From assembly GCA_002426025.1 (NCBI GenBank), contig DINP01000034.1, forward strand, positions 1 through 23,242: a DNA stretch of 23,242 bases, written 5' to 3'. The DNA comes from Bacteroidales bacterium UBA5537 (lineage in GTDB: Bacteria; Bacteroidota; Bacteroidia; Bacteroidales; Lentimicrobiaceae). Numbering within the stretch: the stretch's first letter is position 1; the number at the start of each line of letters is the position of its first letter. Shown piece by piece: positions 7,421 through 15,758 of this stretch. A program made the position numbers and the translations under genes. Under the pieces are notes generated by a model. The model was not told the origin of the DNA. It did no database searches and was given only the letters and a program-made list of their open reading frames with translations.

Positions 7421-8959
7421 ATGTCAAATCTGGATGAAATTTACCGCAAACTTGAAGAACGCAACCATCAGGCTGAGCTGGGTGGTGGACAAGAACGTAT
7501 TGATAAATTGCACCGTACTGGCCGGAAGACTGCCCGCGAACGCATCGAAATGCTGCTCGATCCCGGTACTTTTGTTGAGTTTGACCGCTTTGTGGTGCAC
7601 CGCGCCCGCGATTTTGATATGGAGAAAACCCTTATCTCAGGCGACGGCGTTGTAAGTGGGCACGGAAAAATAGATGGCCGCCTTGTATACGTTTTTGCAC
7701 AGGATTTTACCGTTTTCGGCGGTACGTTGAGCCGAGCCAATGCCGATAAGGTAATCAAAATCATGGATTTAGCTCTTAAAATGGGCGCTCCTGTAATTGG
7801 GCTCAACGATTCTGGTGGTGCCCGCATTCAGGAAGGTGTTGAAAGTCTCGGTGGCTATGCCGATATTTTCTACCGCAACGTGATGAGCAGTGGGGTGATT
7901 CCACAGATTTCAGCCATTCTTGGCGCCTGCGCTGGTGGTGCAGTTTATAGCCCTGCGATCACCGATTTCATTCTAATGACAAAGGACACCAGTTACATGT
8001 TTGTAACCGGCCCGGATGTGATAAAAACCGTTACCCATGAAGAGGTAACCAAAGAAGAACTCGGCGGAGCCATGACCCACAATGCAAAAAGCGGCGTTGC
8101 TCATCTGATTGCCGACGACGACGAACAGGCCATGATGATGATCCGCGAGTTGATGAGCTTTCTGCCATCCAACAACATGGAGGAGCCACCACGCATCAAG
8201 TCAACCGACGATCCCAATCGTGAGGATGAAAAGTTACAGGAAATCGTACCCTTCGATCCCAACAAGCCCTATGACATGAAGGAGATCATCCACAGTGTAG
8301 TGGACGATGGTAACTTTATGGAAACCATGCCGCATTATGCCGGAAATATCATCACCGGATTCGGTCGCTTCGATGGCCGTCCAGTTGGCATTGTGGCAAA
8401 CCAGCCAGCATTTCTTGCCGGAGTGCTTGATATCAACAGCTCAATCAAAGCCGCCCGTTTCGTTCGTTTTTGCGATGCGTTTAATATTCCCATCGTCACT
8501 TTCGTAGACGTACCAGGATTCCTTCCGGGGACTTCACAGGAATTCGGTGGCATTATCAAGCACGGGGCAAAACTGCTGTACGCCTATGCCGAAGCAACTG
8601 TTCCCAAAATCACTATCATTACCCGCAAAGCTTACGGCGGAGCTTATGATGTCATGTCGAGCAAGCACATTGGCGCCGATGTAAACTATGCCTGGCCAAC
8701 AGCCGAAATTGCTGTTATGGGTGCAGATGGTGCGGTAAATATTATATTCCGCGATAAGCTAACCGATGAGGACAAGGCCAAAGCCGTGCAGGATTATCGC
8801 GATGTATTTGCAAGCCCTTATAAAGCTGCCGAGTTGGGTTATATTGACGAAATAATCTATCCCAAACATACCCGCCGCAAATTGATTCAGGCACTTGAAA
8901 TGTGCAACAATAAACGGAAAAGCAATCCGCCAAGGAAGCATGGAAATATTCCGCTATAG
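7421..8959 (+). CDS. pccB: Acyl-CoA (propionyl-CoA-type) carboxyltransferase subunit
   Basis: The 512-aa protein has two crotonase-fold halves typical of PccB/AccD5-type carboxyltransferases and transfers the carboxyl group from carboxybiotin to an acyl-CoA. The N half has LNDSGGARIQEGV (128-140) and GACAGGAVYSPA (168-179), which shape an oxyanion hole and CoA pocket. The C half has the biotin-side motif DVPGFLPGTSQE and KAYGGAYDVMSSKHIGAD. D410 in AYDVM matches the Asp that in actinobacterial PccB favours propionyl-CoA over acetyl-CoA. Neighbours supply the other two subunits. In Bacteroidota such complexes work in the propionyl-/methylmalonyl-CoA route; the direction (carboxylation or decarboxylation) cannot be told here. 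An acetyl-CoA role is less likely but not excluded. Confidence 0.92.
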   Translation: MSNLDEIYRKLEERNHQAELGGGQERIDKLHRTGRKTARERIEMLLDPGTFVEFDRFVVHRARDFDMEKTLISGDGVVSGHGKIDGRLVYVFAQDFTVFGGTLSRANADKVIKIMDLALKMGAPVIGLNDSGGARIQEGVESLGGYADIFYRNVMSSGVIPQISAILGACAGGAVYSPAITDFILMTKDTSYMFVTGPDVIKTVTHEEVTKEELGGAMTHNAKSGVAHLIADDDEQAMMMIRELMSFLPSNNMEEPPRIKSTDDPNREDEKLQEIVPFDPNKPYDMKEIIHSVVDDGNFMETMPHYAGNIITGFGRFDGRPVGIVANQPAFLAGVLDINSSIKAARFVRFCDAFNIPIVTFVDVPGFLPGTSQEFGGIIKHGAKLLYAYAEATVPKITIITRKAYGGAYDVMSSKHIGADVNYAWPTAEIAVMGADGAVNIIFRDKLTDEDKAKAVQDYRDVFASPYKAAELGYIDEIIYPKHTRRKLIQALEMCNNKRKSNPPRKHGNIPL

Positions 8960-8964
8960 AGTGC

Positions 8965-9021
8965 AGATTTCGGATTGCGTTTGACTGGCAAGTGTGAAGC
9001 GATTACGAGAGTTTTCGGATT
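8965..9021. repeat. Inverted heptamer copies after the carboxyltransferase gene
   Basis: AGATTTCGGATT (8965-8976) is the exact reverse complement of 7396-7407. A further TTTTCGGATT lies at 9012-9021. These are scattered copies of the TTTCGGA/TCCGAAA heptamer family seen before the gene. Confidence 0.55.
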
Positions 9022-9367
9022 GAGTATTGTATATTTCTGAGATTCGAATTAAAAGAGCGATGGAATAATCCTCAATTTACACCTGTTTTTCTACTCAGGA
9101 AGTGATTTGAAAAAGTTACGAATCATTGTCATGCACTGAAGCCAGTTTTACTTAGCTATTGCTGTGGCAGATTTCGTCCATAGAAAAGTAAATTGATGAG
9201 GATGATTATTGCTTCTATTGTCGAATAATAACCTATAGTTGTGCTGAATCTTAATCTTCGATTTGGTTTCCTTCCTTCCCATTTTTACAAATAATCGCGA
9301 AACAGTTATAAAAAAATAGCTTACAGCATCAGCGTTGTCAGTTATTGCCAGAATTTCCGTCTTGAAT

Positions 9368-9405
9368 AAATGTTAACTAAATAATTAAATGTTACTAATA
9401 TAGTA
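9368..9405. promoter_or_regulatory. Operator candidates of the TetR regulator
   Basis: Two near-identical direct repeats, AAATGTTAACTAA (9368-9380) and AAATGTTACTAA (9387-9398), start 19 bp apart, about two helical turns. The second overlaps a small palindrome TACTA-ATA-TAGTA (9393-9405). They lie just upstream of the -7 element, a usual place for autorepression by TetR proteins. Binding is inferred from position and symmetry. Confidence 0.4.
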
Positions 9406-9422
9406 TTATATTATTTAATACG

Positions 9423-9430
9423 TATCTTTG
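9423..9430 (+). promoter_or_regulatory. Bacteroidota -7 promoter element of the TetR-barrel unit
   Basis: TATCTTTG is an exact TAnnTTTG match ending 19 bp before the TetR start codon, so the predicted leader is only about 13 nt. The -33 element is not clear in the AT-rich sequence upstream. Confidence 0.6.
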
Positions 9431-9449
9431 TGGCGTTAAAGTAATTTTT

Positions 9450-10049
9450 ATGACCTCCCCACGCAAACAAAAAACACGTACAGCTTTGTTGGAAGCAGGA
9501 AGCAAAATGTTCTGGAAGTATGGAATACGCAAGGTCACAGTGGAAGATATCTGCAAAGAGGCCGGTGTAAGCAAGATGACTTTTTACCGTTTCTATGAAA
9601 ATAAAATAATTTTGGCTGAAAAGCTATTGACTGAAATTTATGAAAGTGCATTGCAGGATTACAATAAAATTATGCAAAGCGAAATTCCGTTCCCTGAAAA
9701 GATCAGGCAAACTATTTTGCTAAAACATCAGGGAACCCTGGATGTAAGTGATGAATTTCTGGATGATGTATATCGTGGAGATGAGCCATCTTTAATGGGT
9801 CTGATCGAAAAATATTCTGAAATATCAAAAAATACTATACGCGAAGATTTTGCAAAAGCCCAAAAAGAGGGTTGGATAAAAAAAGAACTGAAAATTGACT
9901 TCCTGATGTATATGATGGACAGCATTGGTGAACGTATGTTTGATGAGAAGCTGAAGGCGATGTTTGACGACTCACATGATATGCTGATGGAACTCACAAC
10001 ATTTTTCTTCTATGGAATGGGAACATCTGACAACACCTTGACTAAATGA
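9450..10049 (+). CDS. TetR/AcrR-family transcriptional regulator
   Basis: The 199-aa protein has an N-terminal TetR helix-turn-helix (about 10-56) with the recognition region VTVEDICKEAGVSKMTFYRFYENK. The remaining helical domain would bind a small ligand and form the dimer; it shows no identifiable ligand signature. TetR proteins usually repress neighbouring efflux or envelope genes until the ligand binds. The stop codon overlaps the start of the outer-membrane barrel gene (ATGA), so the two are translationally coupled. The regulator therefore probably controls itself, the barrel and perhaps the downstream ABC operon. The ATG at 9450 sits at the right distance from the predicted promoter. 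Confidence 0.9.
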   Translation: MTSPRKQKTRTALLEAGSKMFWKYGIRKVTVEDICKEAGVSKMTFYRFYENKIILAEKLLTEIYESALQDYNKIMQSEIPFPEKIRQTILLKHQGTLDVSDEFLDDVYRGDEPSLMGLIEKYSEISKNTIREDFAKAQKEGWIKKELKIDFLMYMMDSIGERMFDEKLKAMFDDSHDMLMELTTFFFYGMGTSDNTLTK

Positions 10050-11185
10050 GATTTGCTGAATATATAATTGGGATGCTTGGCTTGTTATTGCTGGCAAATT
10101 TTGCATCGGCCCAGCAAAAACTTGATTTCGATGGGCAGTTGTCGGGCTTTGGTAACTATAGCCCTGATAGCAAGTTCGATGTTATGCTGGGTGGCCGGTA
10201 TATTCCGGAACTAAACTACAACATCACTCTTGATTCAGCTAAATCGCTCGATTTTGAGGCTTCGGTGAATGTGTTTGGCTCGGTAGCTTTTAATCCGTTT
10301 TTTGAGTCCAAAAGCAATGGCAGTGTTCAAGCTTACCGGATTTGGGCACGTTACTCCGGGAAGCAGTATGAGATAAGGCTTGGCCTTCAGAAAATTGACT
10401 TTGGTTCCGCTACCATTCTTCGCCCGCTCCAATGGTTCAATCAGATTGACCCGCGTGACCCCCTGAAACTTACCAATGGGGTGTATGCCGCTCTTGGACG
10501 TTATTATTTTCTGAACAATGCCAACATCTGGCTGTGGATGCTATACGGTAATGAGAAAACCCGCGGTTACGATGCCGTGGAGACCAATAAGGATATCCCG
10601 GAATTTGGCGGAAGATTCCAATATCCGGTTCCGAAAGGCGAACTGGCCGTTTCTTTCCATCACCGTACGGCAGATGCATCTGCTCTTTTCGGGGAAAATA
10701 ACTTCAACAGAATTCCCGAGGACCGCTTCAGCATAGATGGCAAATGGGATGTAAAGGTCGGCCTGTGGTTTGAAGCAGTGCACATTCACAAATATAAAAA
10801 CCTGGGAATGCTCAATAACCAAGCTTTACTGAACCTGGGCATGGATTACACCTTTGGCATTGGTAGTGGCCTGAATGTGGTGGTCGAGCACATGTTGATG
10901 ACGAATGACAATAAAGCATTTGGATTTGAGAACTCTGCCAATATAACGGCTTCAACTGTATCCTATCCCATCACTATGTTTTCAAACATCAGTGCGGTGC
11001 TGTATTACAGTTGGGCCACCGAAGATATTTCATTTTTCCTGAATTACGAACGTCAGTTCAGGAAAACAACCGCTTACATCATGCTGTACTACAACCCGGA
11101 TACATCGCAAGCCATTCAGCAAAATGAGTTGGTGAATACGTTTCCGGGGCCAGGAGTGAGGGTGATGTGGGTGTTTAATTACTGA
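10046..11185 (+). CDS. Outer-membrane beta-barrel protein of unrecognised family
   Basis: This 379-aa protein has a type I signal peptide (about 1-22, cleavage after FASA). The mature part is built of alternating, aromatic-rich strands and ends in VFNY, an aromatic C-terminal residue as in many outer-membrane barrels. A distinctive conserved-looking block is IDFGSATILRPLQWFNQIDP (117-136), followed by DGV-like TNGVYAALGRYY and NANIWLWMLYGNE. I do not recognise a named family; DUF1302- or alginate-export-like barrels are possible relatives. It overlaps the TetR gene by 4 bp and precedes an ABC operon, suggesting it is the outer-membrane exit or receiving partner of that system. That link is inferred from context. 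Confidence 0.75.
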   Translation: MRFAEYIIGMLGLLLLANFASAQQKLDFDGQLSGFGNYSPDSKFDVMLGGRYIPELNYNITLDSAKSLDFEASVNVFGSVAFNPFFESKSNGSVQAYRIWARYSGKQYEIRLGLQKIDFGSATILRPLQWFNQIDPRDPLKLTNGVYAALGRYYFLNNANIWLWMLYGNEKTRGYDAVETNKDIPEFGGRFQYPVPKGELAVSFHHRTADASALFGENNFNRIPEDRFSIDGKWDVKVGLWFEAVHIHKYKNLGMLNNQALLNLGMDYTFGIGSGLNVVVEHMLMTNDNKAFGFENSANITASTVSYPITMFSNISAVLYYSWATEDISFFLNYERQFRKTTAYIMLYYNPDTSQAIQQNELVNTFPGPGVRVMWVFNY

Positions 11186-11432
11186 GGCACAATGCGCAGG
11201 GTATAGAGCCATCCAGTGGTCGAGCCTTTCCAATGTTAGTGGGAGTAGATTTTGAGAAAGGAAGAAAAGGGGATAGGCAATAATCAGGAAACCTGGGTTT
11301 GAATATCCGGTAATCCTGTCTGAAAACGATTGAAAATAACCATTTCAAAATACATAAAGGAAAGAAAAACATCAAACTATATAATGTCTCCACGTATTTG
11401 AGTGGGTTTTTTCAACTAGTAAACACAAAATC

Positions 11433-12146
11433 ATGGCAAACGAAAACATCATCACCATTAAAAACCTTACCAAACGGTTTCCCGTGGGCAATGGCGAATT
11501 TACGGCATTGAAAGAGATCAACTTAGGGTTTGAGAAGGGCGAATTTGCCGGCATCGTAGGGCCGAGCGGCTCAGGCAAAACTACACTGCTAAATATTATT
11601 GGTTCGCTCGATAGTCCATCTGAAGGACAAGCCATTGTTATGGGCAAGCGCATCTCAGAGCTATCACATAAGGAATCGGCCATGTTGCGTAATAAATACA
11701 TCGGCTTCATTTTTCAGGTTTACAACCTGCTGCCTGTTTACACAGTATACGAAAACGTTGAGTTTTCGCTCATCCTGCAAAAAATAGGAGCACCCGAGCG
11801 CAAAAAAATGGTGATGGAAGCACTTGAATGGGTAGGCTTACAGGATATGGCGAATAAAAAACCATCGAAACTTTCGGGCGGCGAGGGCCAACGGGTAGCC
11901 ATTGCCCGTGCCATGGTAAAAAAACCGATGATTGTACTGGCCGATGAGCCAACTGCAAACCTTGACGCAAAAAATGCCCATGCTATTATGCAAACCATGA
12001 AAAATCTAAACAAGGAATTGAAAACCACTTTCCTTTTTTCAACTCATGACGAAAAGGTAATGAGTTACCTCGACCGCATAATATATCTGGATGATGGAAA
12101 GGTAGTCAAGGACGAAATGATTACACACAAAACCGAATCACGATGA
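11433..12146 (+). CDS. ABC transporter ATPase, LolD/MacB type
   Basis: This 237-aa nucleotide-binding subunit has Walker A GPSGSGKTT (43-51), Q-loop Gln95, signature LSGGEGQ (147-153), Walker B IVLADEP (167-173) and switch His205 (STHDE). Length and the phrase IGSLDSPSEG are typical of the LolD/MacB/FtsE family, which drives FtsX-type permeases by mechanotransmission rather than moving substrate through a channel. The signature carries Gly at 152, where LolD-like proteins more often have Gln. The stop overlaps the first permease (ATGA). A 247-bp gap precedes it, so it may have its own promoter, though I found no perfect -7 element there. It is not called lolD because the permease set is unlike canonical LolCE. 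Confidence 0.9.
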   Translation: MANENIITIKNLTKRFPVGNGEFTALKEINLGFEKGEFAGIVGPSGSGKTTLLNIIGSLDSPSEGQAIVMGKRISELSHKESAMLRNKYIGFIFQVYNLLPVYTVYENVEFSLILQKIGAPERKKMVMEALEWVGLQDMANKKPSKLSGGEGQRVAIARAMVKKPMIVLADEPTANLDAKNAHAIMQTMKNLNKELKTTFLFSTHDEKVMSYLDRIIYLDDGKVVKDEMITHKTESR

Positions 12147-13300
12147 AACTAGCATTCCAGCTGGCCTATAAAAACCTGATGGGTGCCGGACTGCGGACAT
12201 GGCTCAATGTGATCGTACTATCGTTTGCTTTTGTACTGATTATTTTTTACAACGGCCTTATTGATGGTTGGAACAAGCAAGCAAGCGTTGATGGCATTAA
12301 ATGGGAGTATGGCTATGGTCAACTCCGCCATGCAGATTATGATCCGATGGATCCGTTTACCCTTCAGGATGCCCATGGTGTGCTGCCCGGTGCAAGCAGC
12401 CAAAGCCTTACGCCTGTTCTGATCAGCCAGGCTACTATTTATCCGCAGGGTCGCATGATGTCGATTGCCCTCAAAGGCATTGATGCCAAACAGGCTACGC
12501 TTAAACTTCCTACCAATCTGCTTAGTGAAAGCAAAGCTGACATTCCTGCAATAATAGGAAAGCGTATGGCCACATCGCTCAATCTGGAAGTAGGAGAGGA
12601 GATATTGATGCGCTGGCGTGACAAAAACGGCACCTTCGACGCGGCAAATATTACCATTGCCGGCATTTTCGATTCACATGTACCAACGATTGATGCCGGT
12701 CAAATCTGGATACCGATAGATGAACTCTGGCAAATGACCGGACTTGAAAACCATGCGACCATGTACATTGCAGGTGCCGGTTATGAATACAAAGCAGCCC
12801 CAGGCTGGAAGTTTGAAAGCCAGAAGTCTCTTTTGCAGGAGCTTACCGATATTATAGAGATGAAAAAAGTAAGCGGCAGCATTATGTATGGATTGCTGAT
12901 GACCATTGCGTTACTGGCCATATTCGATACACAGGTTTTGTCCATTTTCCGTCGTCAGCGCGAAATAGGTACTTATATTGCCATGGGCATGACCCGCTGG
13001 CAGGTAGTTTCTCTGTTTACCATGGAAGGAAGCATGTATAGCTTTATGGCCACTATCCTTGGTGCCATCTATGGCATTCCTTTACTGCTGTTTCTCGCTT
13101 GGAAAGGTATTGGAATGCCAGCAGCTTCGCAGGAAATGGGTATTATCGTTGCCGACCGCATTCACCCGGTTTACGGTTTGGGTCTTGTGCTCGGAACAGT
13201 TCTCCTCGTTGTCGCTGCCTCCACTATCGTGAGTTTCCTGCCTTCACGCAAAATTGCAAAAATGAACCCTATTGACGCGTTGAAAGGAAAACTGCAATGA
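12143..13300 (+). CDS. FtsX/LolE-type ABC permease 1
   Basis: The 385-aa inner-membrane permease has four predicted TM helices (about 18-40, 246-268, 294-320, 344-367), with a large periplasmic MacB-type domain (about 41-245) between TM1 and TM2. The C-terminal FtsX domain includes the coupling-helix region FRRQREIGTYIAMGMTR and ends MNPIDALKGK, a common LolC/E and MacB-type ending. Start and stop both overlap neighbours by ATGA. A gapless hand alignment with the next protein, of identical length, gives about 57% identity, so the two arose by tandem duplication. It should pair with permease 2 or 3 and the ATPase to extract or push a hydrophobic substrate at the periplasmic face. Confidence 0.88.
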   Translation: MKLAFQLAYKNLMGAGLRTWLNVIVLSFAFVLIIFYNGLIDGWNKQASVDGIKWEYGYGQLRHADYDPMDPFTLQDAHGVLPGASSQSLTPVLISQATIYPQGRMMSIALKGIDAKQATLKLPTNLLSESKADIPAIIGKRMATSLNLEVGEEILMRWRDKNGTFDAANITIAGIFDSHVPTIDAGQIWIPIDELWQMTGLENHATMYIAGAGYEYKAAPGWKFESQKSLLQELTDIIEMKKVSGSIMYGLLMTIALLAIFDTQVLSIFRRQREIGTYIAMGMTRWQVVSLFTMEGSMYSFMATILGAIYGIPLLLFLAWKGIGMPAASQEMGIIVADRIHPVYGLGLVLGTVLLVVAASTIVSFLPSRKIAKMNPIDALKGKLQ

Positions 13301-14454
13301 AAATAGCTATCAGATTGGCATTTAAAAACCTGATAAAAGCAGGGCTCCGAACCTGGCTAAATGTTACTGTGCTGGCCTTTACTTTTATCTTCATTGTTTT
13401 TTACAACGGATTTATCAATGGTTGGCAGGATCAGGCCGAACAGGATGAGATTGCCTGGCAATACGGACAGGGGCAATTACTGCAGGAAGGTTTCGACCCC
13501 CAGGACCCTTTCACTTTCCAGGAAGGTCACGCACTTTTACCAGAGGATGAACAACAAAACCTTGTTCCGGTATTGATCCGTCAAGCCACACTCTATCCCG
13601 AAGGAAGATTGATGCCCGTGGTGATCAAAGGAATTAGGGCAGATCAGCAATTACTGAAGTTGCCTACACACCTGTTGGAAGAAAGCTCAGCACAAATACC
13701 TGCTATTATTGGAAAGCGGTTTGCAACAGCGGCCAATCTGAAGAAAGGCGACCAGGTGTTGCTTCGCTGGCGTGATAAATATGGCACCTTCGACGCATCC
13801 AATTTTACAGTTGCCGGAATTTTCAATACAAATTCGGCTGCCGTGGATAATGGACAAATATGGGTGCCTCTCGATAAATTATGGGAAATGACCGGTTTAA
13901 CCAATGAAGCTTCGTTTTTAATTGCAAAACCTGGCTATCAGGCAACTGCAACAGAAGGATGGGAATTTAAAGACCTTGATTACCTGTTGAGCGATCTGAG
14001 GGCTGCAGTTAACATGGAGCGGTCAACCTCGGCCATCATTTACCTGGTATTGCTTTGCATTGCCTTGCTCGCTATATTCGATACCCAGGTACTTTCCATT
14101 TTCCGCCGCCAGCAAGAAATAGGCACCTATATTGCACTGGGTATGACGCGAAAACAAGTGCTTGGCATATTCACGGTTGAAGGAAGTATGTACAGCATTT
14201 TCGCCATGGTAGTGGGCGGTTTGATAGGTCTTCCGATTTTTATTTATACCGCTACCCAGGGCATTGGCCTTTTTGATGGAATAGATGAAATGGGCATCTC
14301 TATTGCCAACAGGGTATATCCGACCTTCGGCTTTGGACTGGTGGCCGGTACAGTAATTTTACTGCTGATTTCAGCAACGCTTGTCAGTTTCTTACCAGCC
14401 CGTAAAATTGCAACAATGAACCCTGTTAATGCTTTAAAAGGAAAAATGCTATGA
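13297..14454 (+). CDS. FtsX/LolE-type ABC permease 2 (paralogue of permease 1)
   Basis: This 385-aa protein has the same architecture as permease 1: TM1 about 18-40, periplasmic domain, TM2-TM4 in the C-terminal half, and ending MNPVNALKGK. Best-conserved segments are AGLRTWLNV, IPAIIGKR, RWRDK-GTFDA and the 13 residues IALLAIFDTQVLS before the coupling helix. The TM3-TM4 region and residues 211-250 have diverged most. Retention of both copies in one translationally coupled operon suggests distinct positions in a heteromeric complex or different substrate contacts. It overlaps both neighbours by ATGA. Confidence 0.88.
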   Translation: MKIAIRLAFKNLIKAGLRTWLNVTVLAFTFIFIVFYNGFINGWQDQAEQDEIAWQYGQGQLLQEGFDPQDPFTFQEGHALLPEDEQQNLVPVLIRQATLYPEGRLMPVVIKGIRADQQLLKLPTHLLEESSAQIPAIIGKRFATAANLKKGDQVLLRWRDKYGTFDASNFTVAGIFNTNSAAVDNGQIWVPLDKLWEMTGLTNEASFLIAKPGYQATATEGWEFKDLDYLLSDLRAAVNMERSTSAIIYLVLLCIALLAIFDTQVLSIFRRQQEIGTYIALGMTRKQVLGIFTVEGSMYSIFAMVVGGLIGLPIFIYTATQGIGLFDGIDEMGISIANRVYPTFGFGLVAGTVILLLISATLVSFLPARKIATMNPVNALKGKML

Positions 14455-15725
14455 TAAAATTTTTGTTTTACGGTATCCTCAGGGATAAAAACCGCAGTTT
14501 ATTGCCCATCATTATTATCACTATTGGGGTAACCCTCACTATACTGCTGAGCGGGTTTCTGAAAGGGATTATGGGCGATATTATTGATCAGAATGCCCGC
14601 TTTGACACTGGCCATGTGAAAGTAATGAGTCGCGCCTATGCCCGCGATAAGGATCAGTTGCCAAACGATTTGGCACTGCTTGGTGTTAATGAAATTCTGG
14701 ATACACTTCGTAGTGAATTCCCTAAAGTGCAGTGGGTTAAACGTATTCGCTTCGGGGGATTGCTCGATGTGCCCGATTCAACCGGCGAAACCCGTGGGCA
14801 AGGCCCGGCATCAGGAATGGCTCTGGAATTGTTCAATAGGAAAAGCGGCGAAATTGAGCGGCTTAATATTGAAAGTTCTCTAAAGCAAGGTCTGATTCCA
14901 CGAAAAAAAGGAGAAGCCATTATCGGTAGCGATTTTGCTGAAAAACTGAAAATCGGCATTGGCGATAAAGTAACCTATGTTGGCTCTACCATGAATGGCA
15001 GTATGACGTTTATGACCTTTACTATCAGTGGTACAGTTAAGTTTGGTGCAGCATCAATGGATAAGGGTGCCATTATCATTGACATTTCCGATGCCCAGCA
15101 AATGCTCGACATGCAGGATGGAGCCGGCGAATTGTTGGGATTTCTGGATGAAGGGGTGTATGATGACGAAAAAGCACAGCAGATCAGCCATGAATTTAAT
15201 CAGCACTATAATGACACCGCAGATGAATTTGCGCCTTTAATGGTACCATTGCGCGATCAGAATAATCTGGCGAGTTACCTTGACTATGTAGATGGGTTTG
15301 CTGCACTGTTTGTTTTTGTTTTTGTAGTTGCCATGTCGCTGGTTTTATGGAATACCGGGTTGCTTGGCGGCCTGCGCAGATACCAGGAATACGGCATCAG
15401 GCTGGCGCTGGGCGAAGACAAGGGCCATATTTACCGTTCCATGGTGCTCGAAGCCATACTTATCGGGGCAATTGGCTCCGTAATCGGAACCATAATCGGC
15501 TTATTACTAACTTTATATCTTCAGGTATATGGTATTGATATTGGCTCAATGATGTCAAACTCAACCATGATGATGCCAACGGTAATGCGTTCGCGATTGA
15601 CCCCAAGCCTGTTTTATCTGGGCTTTATTCCCGGTCTTTTTGCTATGGTACTGGGCAATATGCTTTCGGGCATAGGCATTTACAAACGCGAAACGGCTAC
15701 TTTGTTTAAAGAACTGGAAGTTTAA
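14451..15725 (+). CDS. FtsX/LolC-type ABC permease 3 (divergent)
   Basis: This 424-aa permease has the same topology (TM1 about 17-38, periplasmic domain about 40-279, TM2 280-302, TM3 332-358, TM4 387-410) but little direct similarity to permeases 1 and 2. The coupling region reads LRRYQEYGIRLALGEDKGHI. The TM3-TM4 loop is Met/Ser-rich (MMSNSTMMMP, 367-376). It ends LFKELEV rather than with the usual P-x-x-ALK motif. It begins inside the stop of permease 2 (ATGA), and the LolA-like gene follows after 33 bp. LolC/LolE and MacB systems use two permease protomers per ATPase dimer, so a third permease gene is surplus. Alternating complexes are one explanation. Confidence 0.87.
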   Translation: MIKFLFYGILRDKNRSLLPIIIITIGVTLTILLSGFLKGIMGDIIDQNARFDTGHVKVMSRAYARDKDQLPNDLALLGVNEILDTLRSEFPKVQWVKRIRFGGLLDVPDSTGETRGQGPASGMALELFNRKSGEIERLNIESSLKQGLIPRKKGEAIIGSDFAEKLKIGIGDKVTYVGSTMNGSMTFMTFTISGTVKFGAASMDKGAIIIDISDAQQMLDMQDGAGELLGFLDEGVYDDEKAQQISHEFNQHYNDTADEFAPLMVPLRDQNNLASYLDYVDGFAALFVFVFVVAMSLVLWNTGLLGGLRRYQEYGIRLALGEDKGHIYRSMVLEAILIGAIGSVIGTIIGLLLTLYLQVYGIDIGSMMSNSTMMMPTVMRSRLTPSLFYLGFIPGLFAMVLGNMLSGIGIYKRETATLFKELEV

Positions 15726-15758
15726 TCATGTGAAAATTAACAATCAAATCATTAAAAA

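Larger units (their letters stand above)
8960..9449 (+). other. 490-bp intergenic stretch before the TetR gene
   Basis: No protein or RNA gene is recognisable. The left end carries inverted heptamer repeats. The right end (about 9368-9430) is very AT-rich and carries direct repeats, a small palindrome and a perfect -7 promoter element, all in front of the TetR gene. The middle (about 9030-9360) shows nothing I can identify. Confidence 0.6.

Noticed and set aside
11372..11710. Minus-strand open frame overlapping the ABC ATPase start
   Set aside because: It overlaps the Walker A coding region and has no family features.
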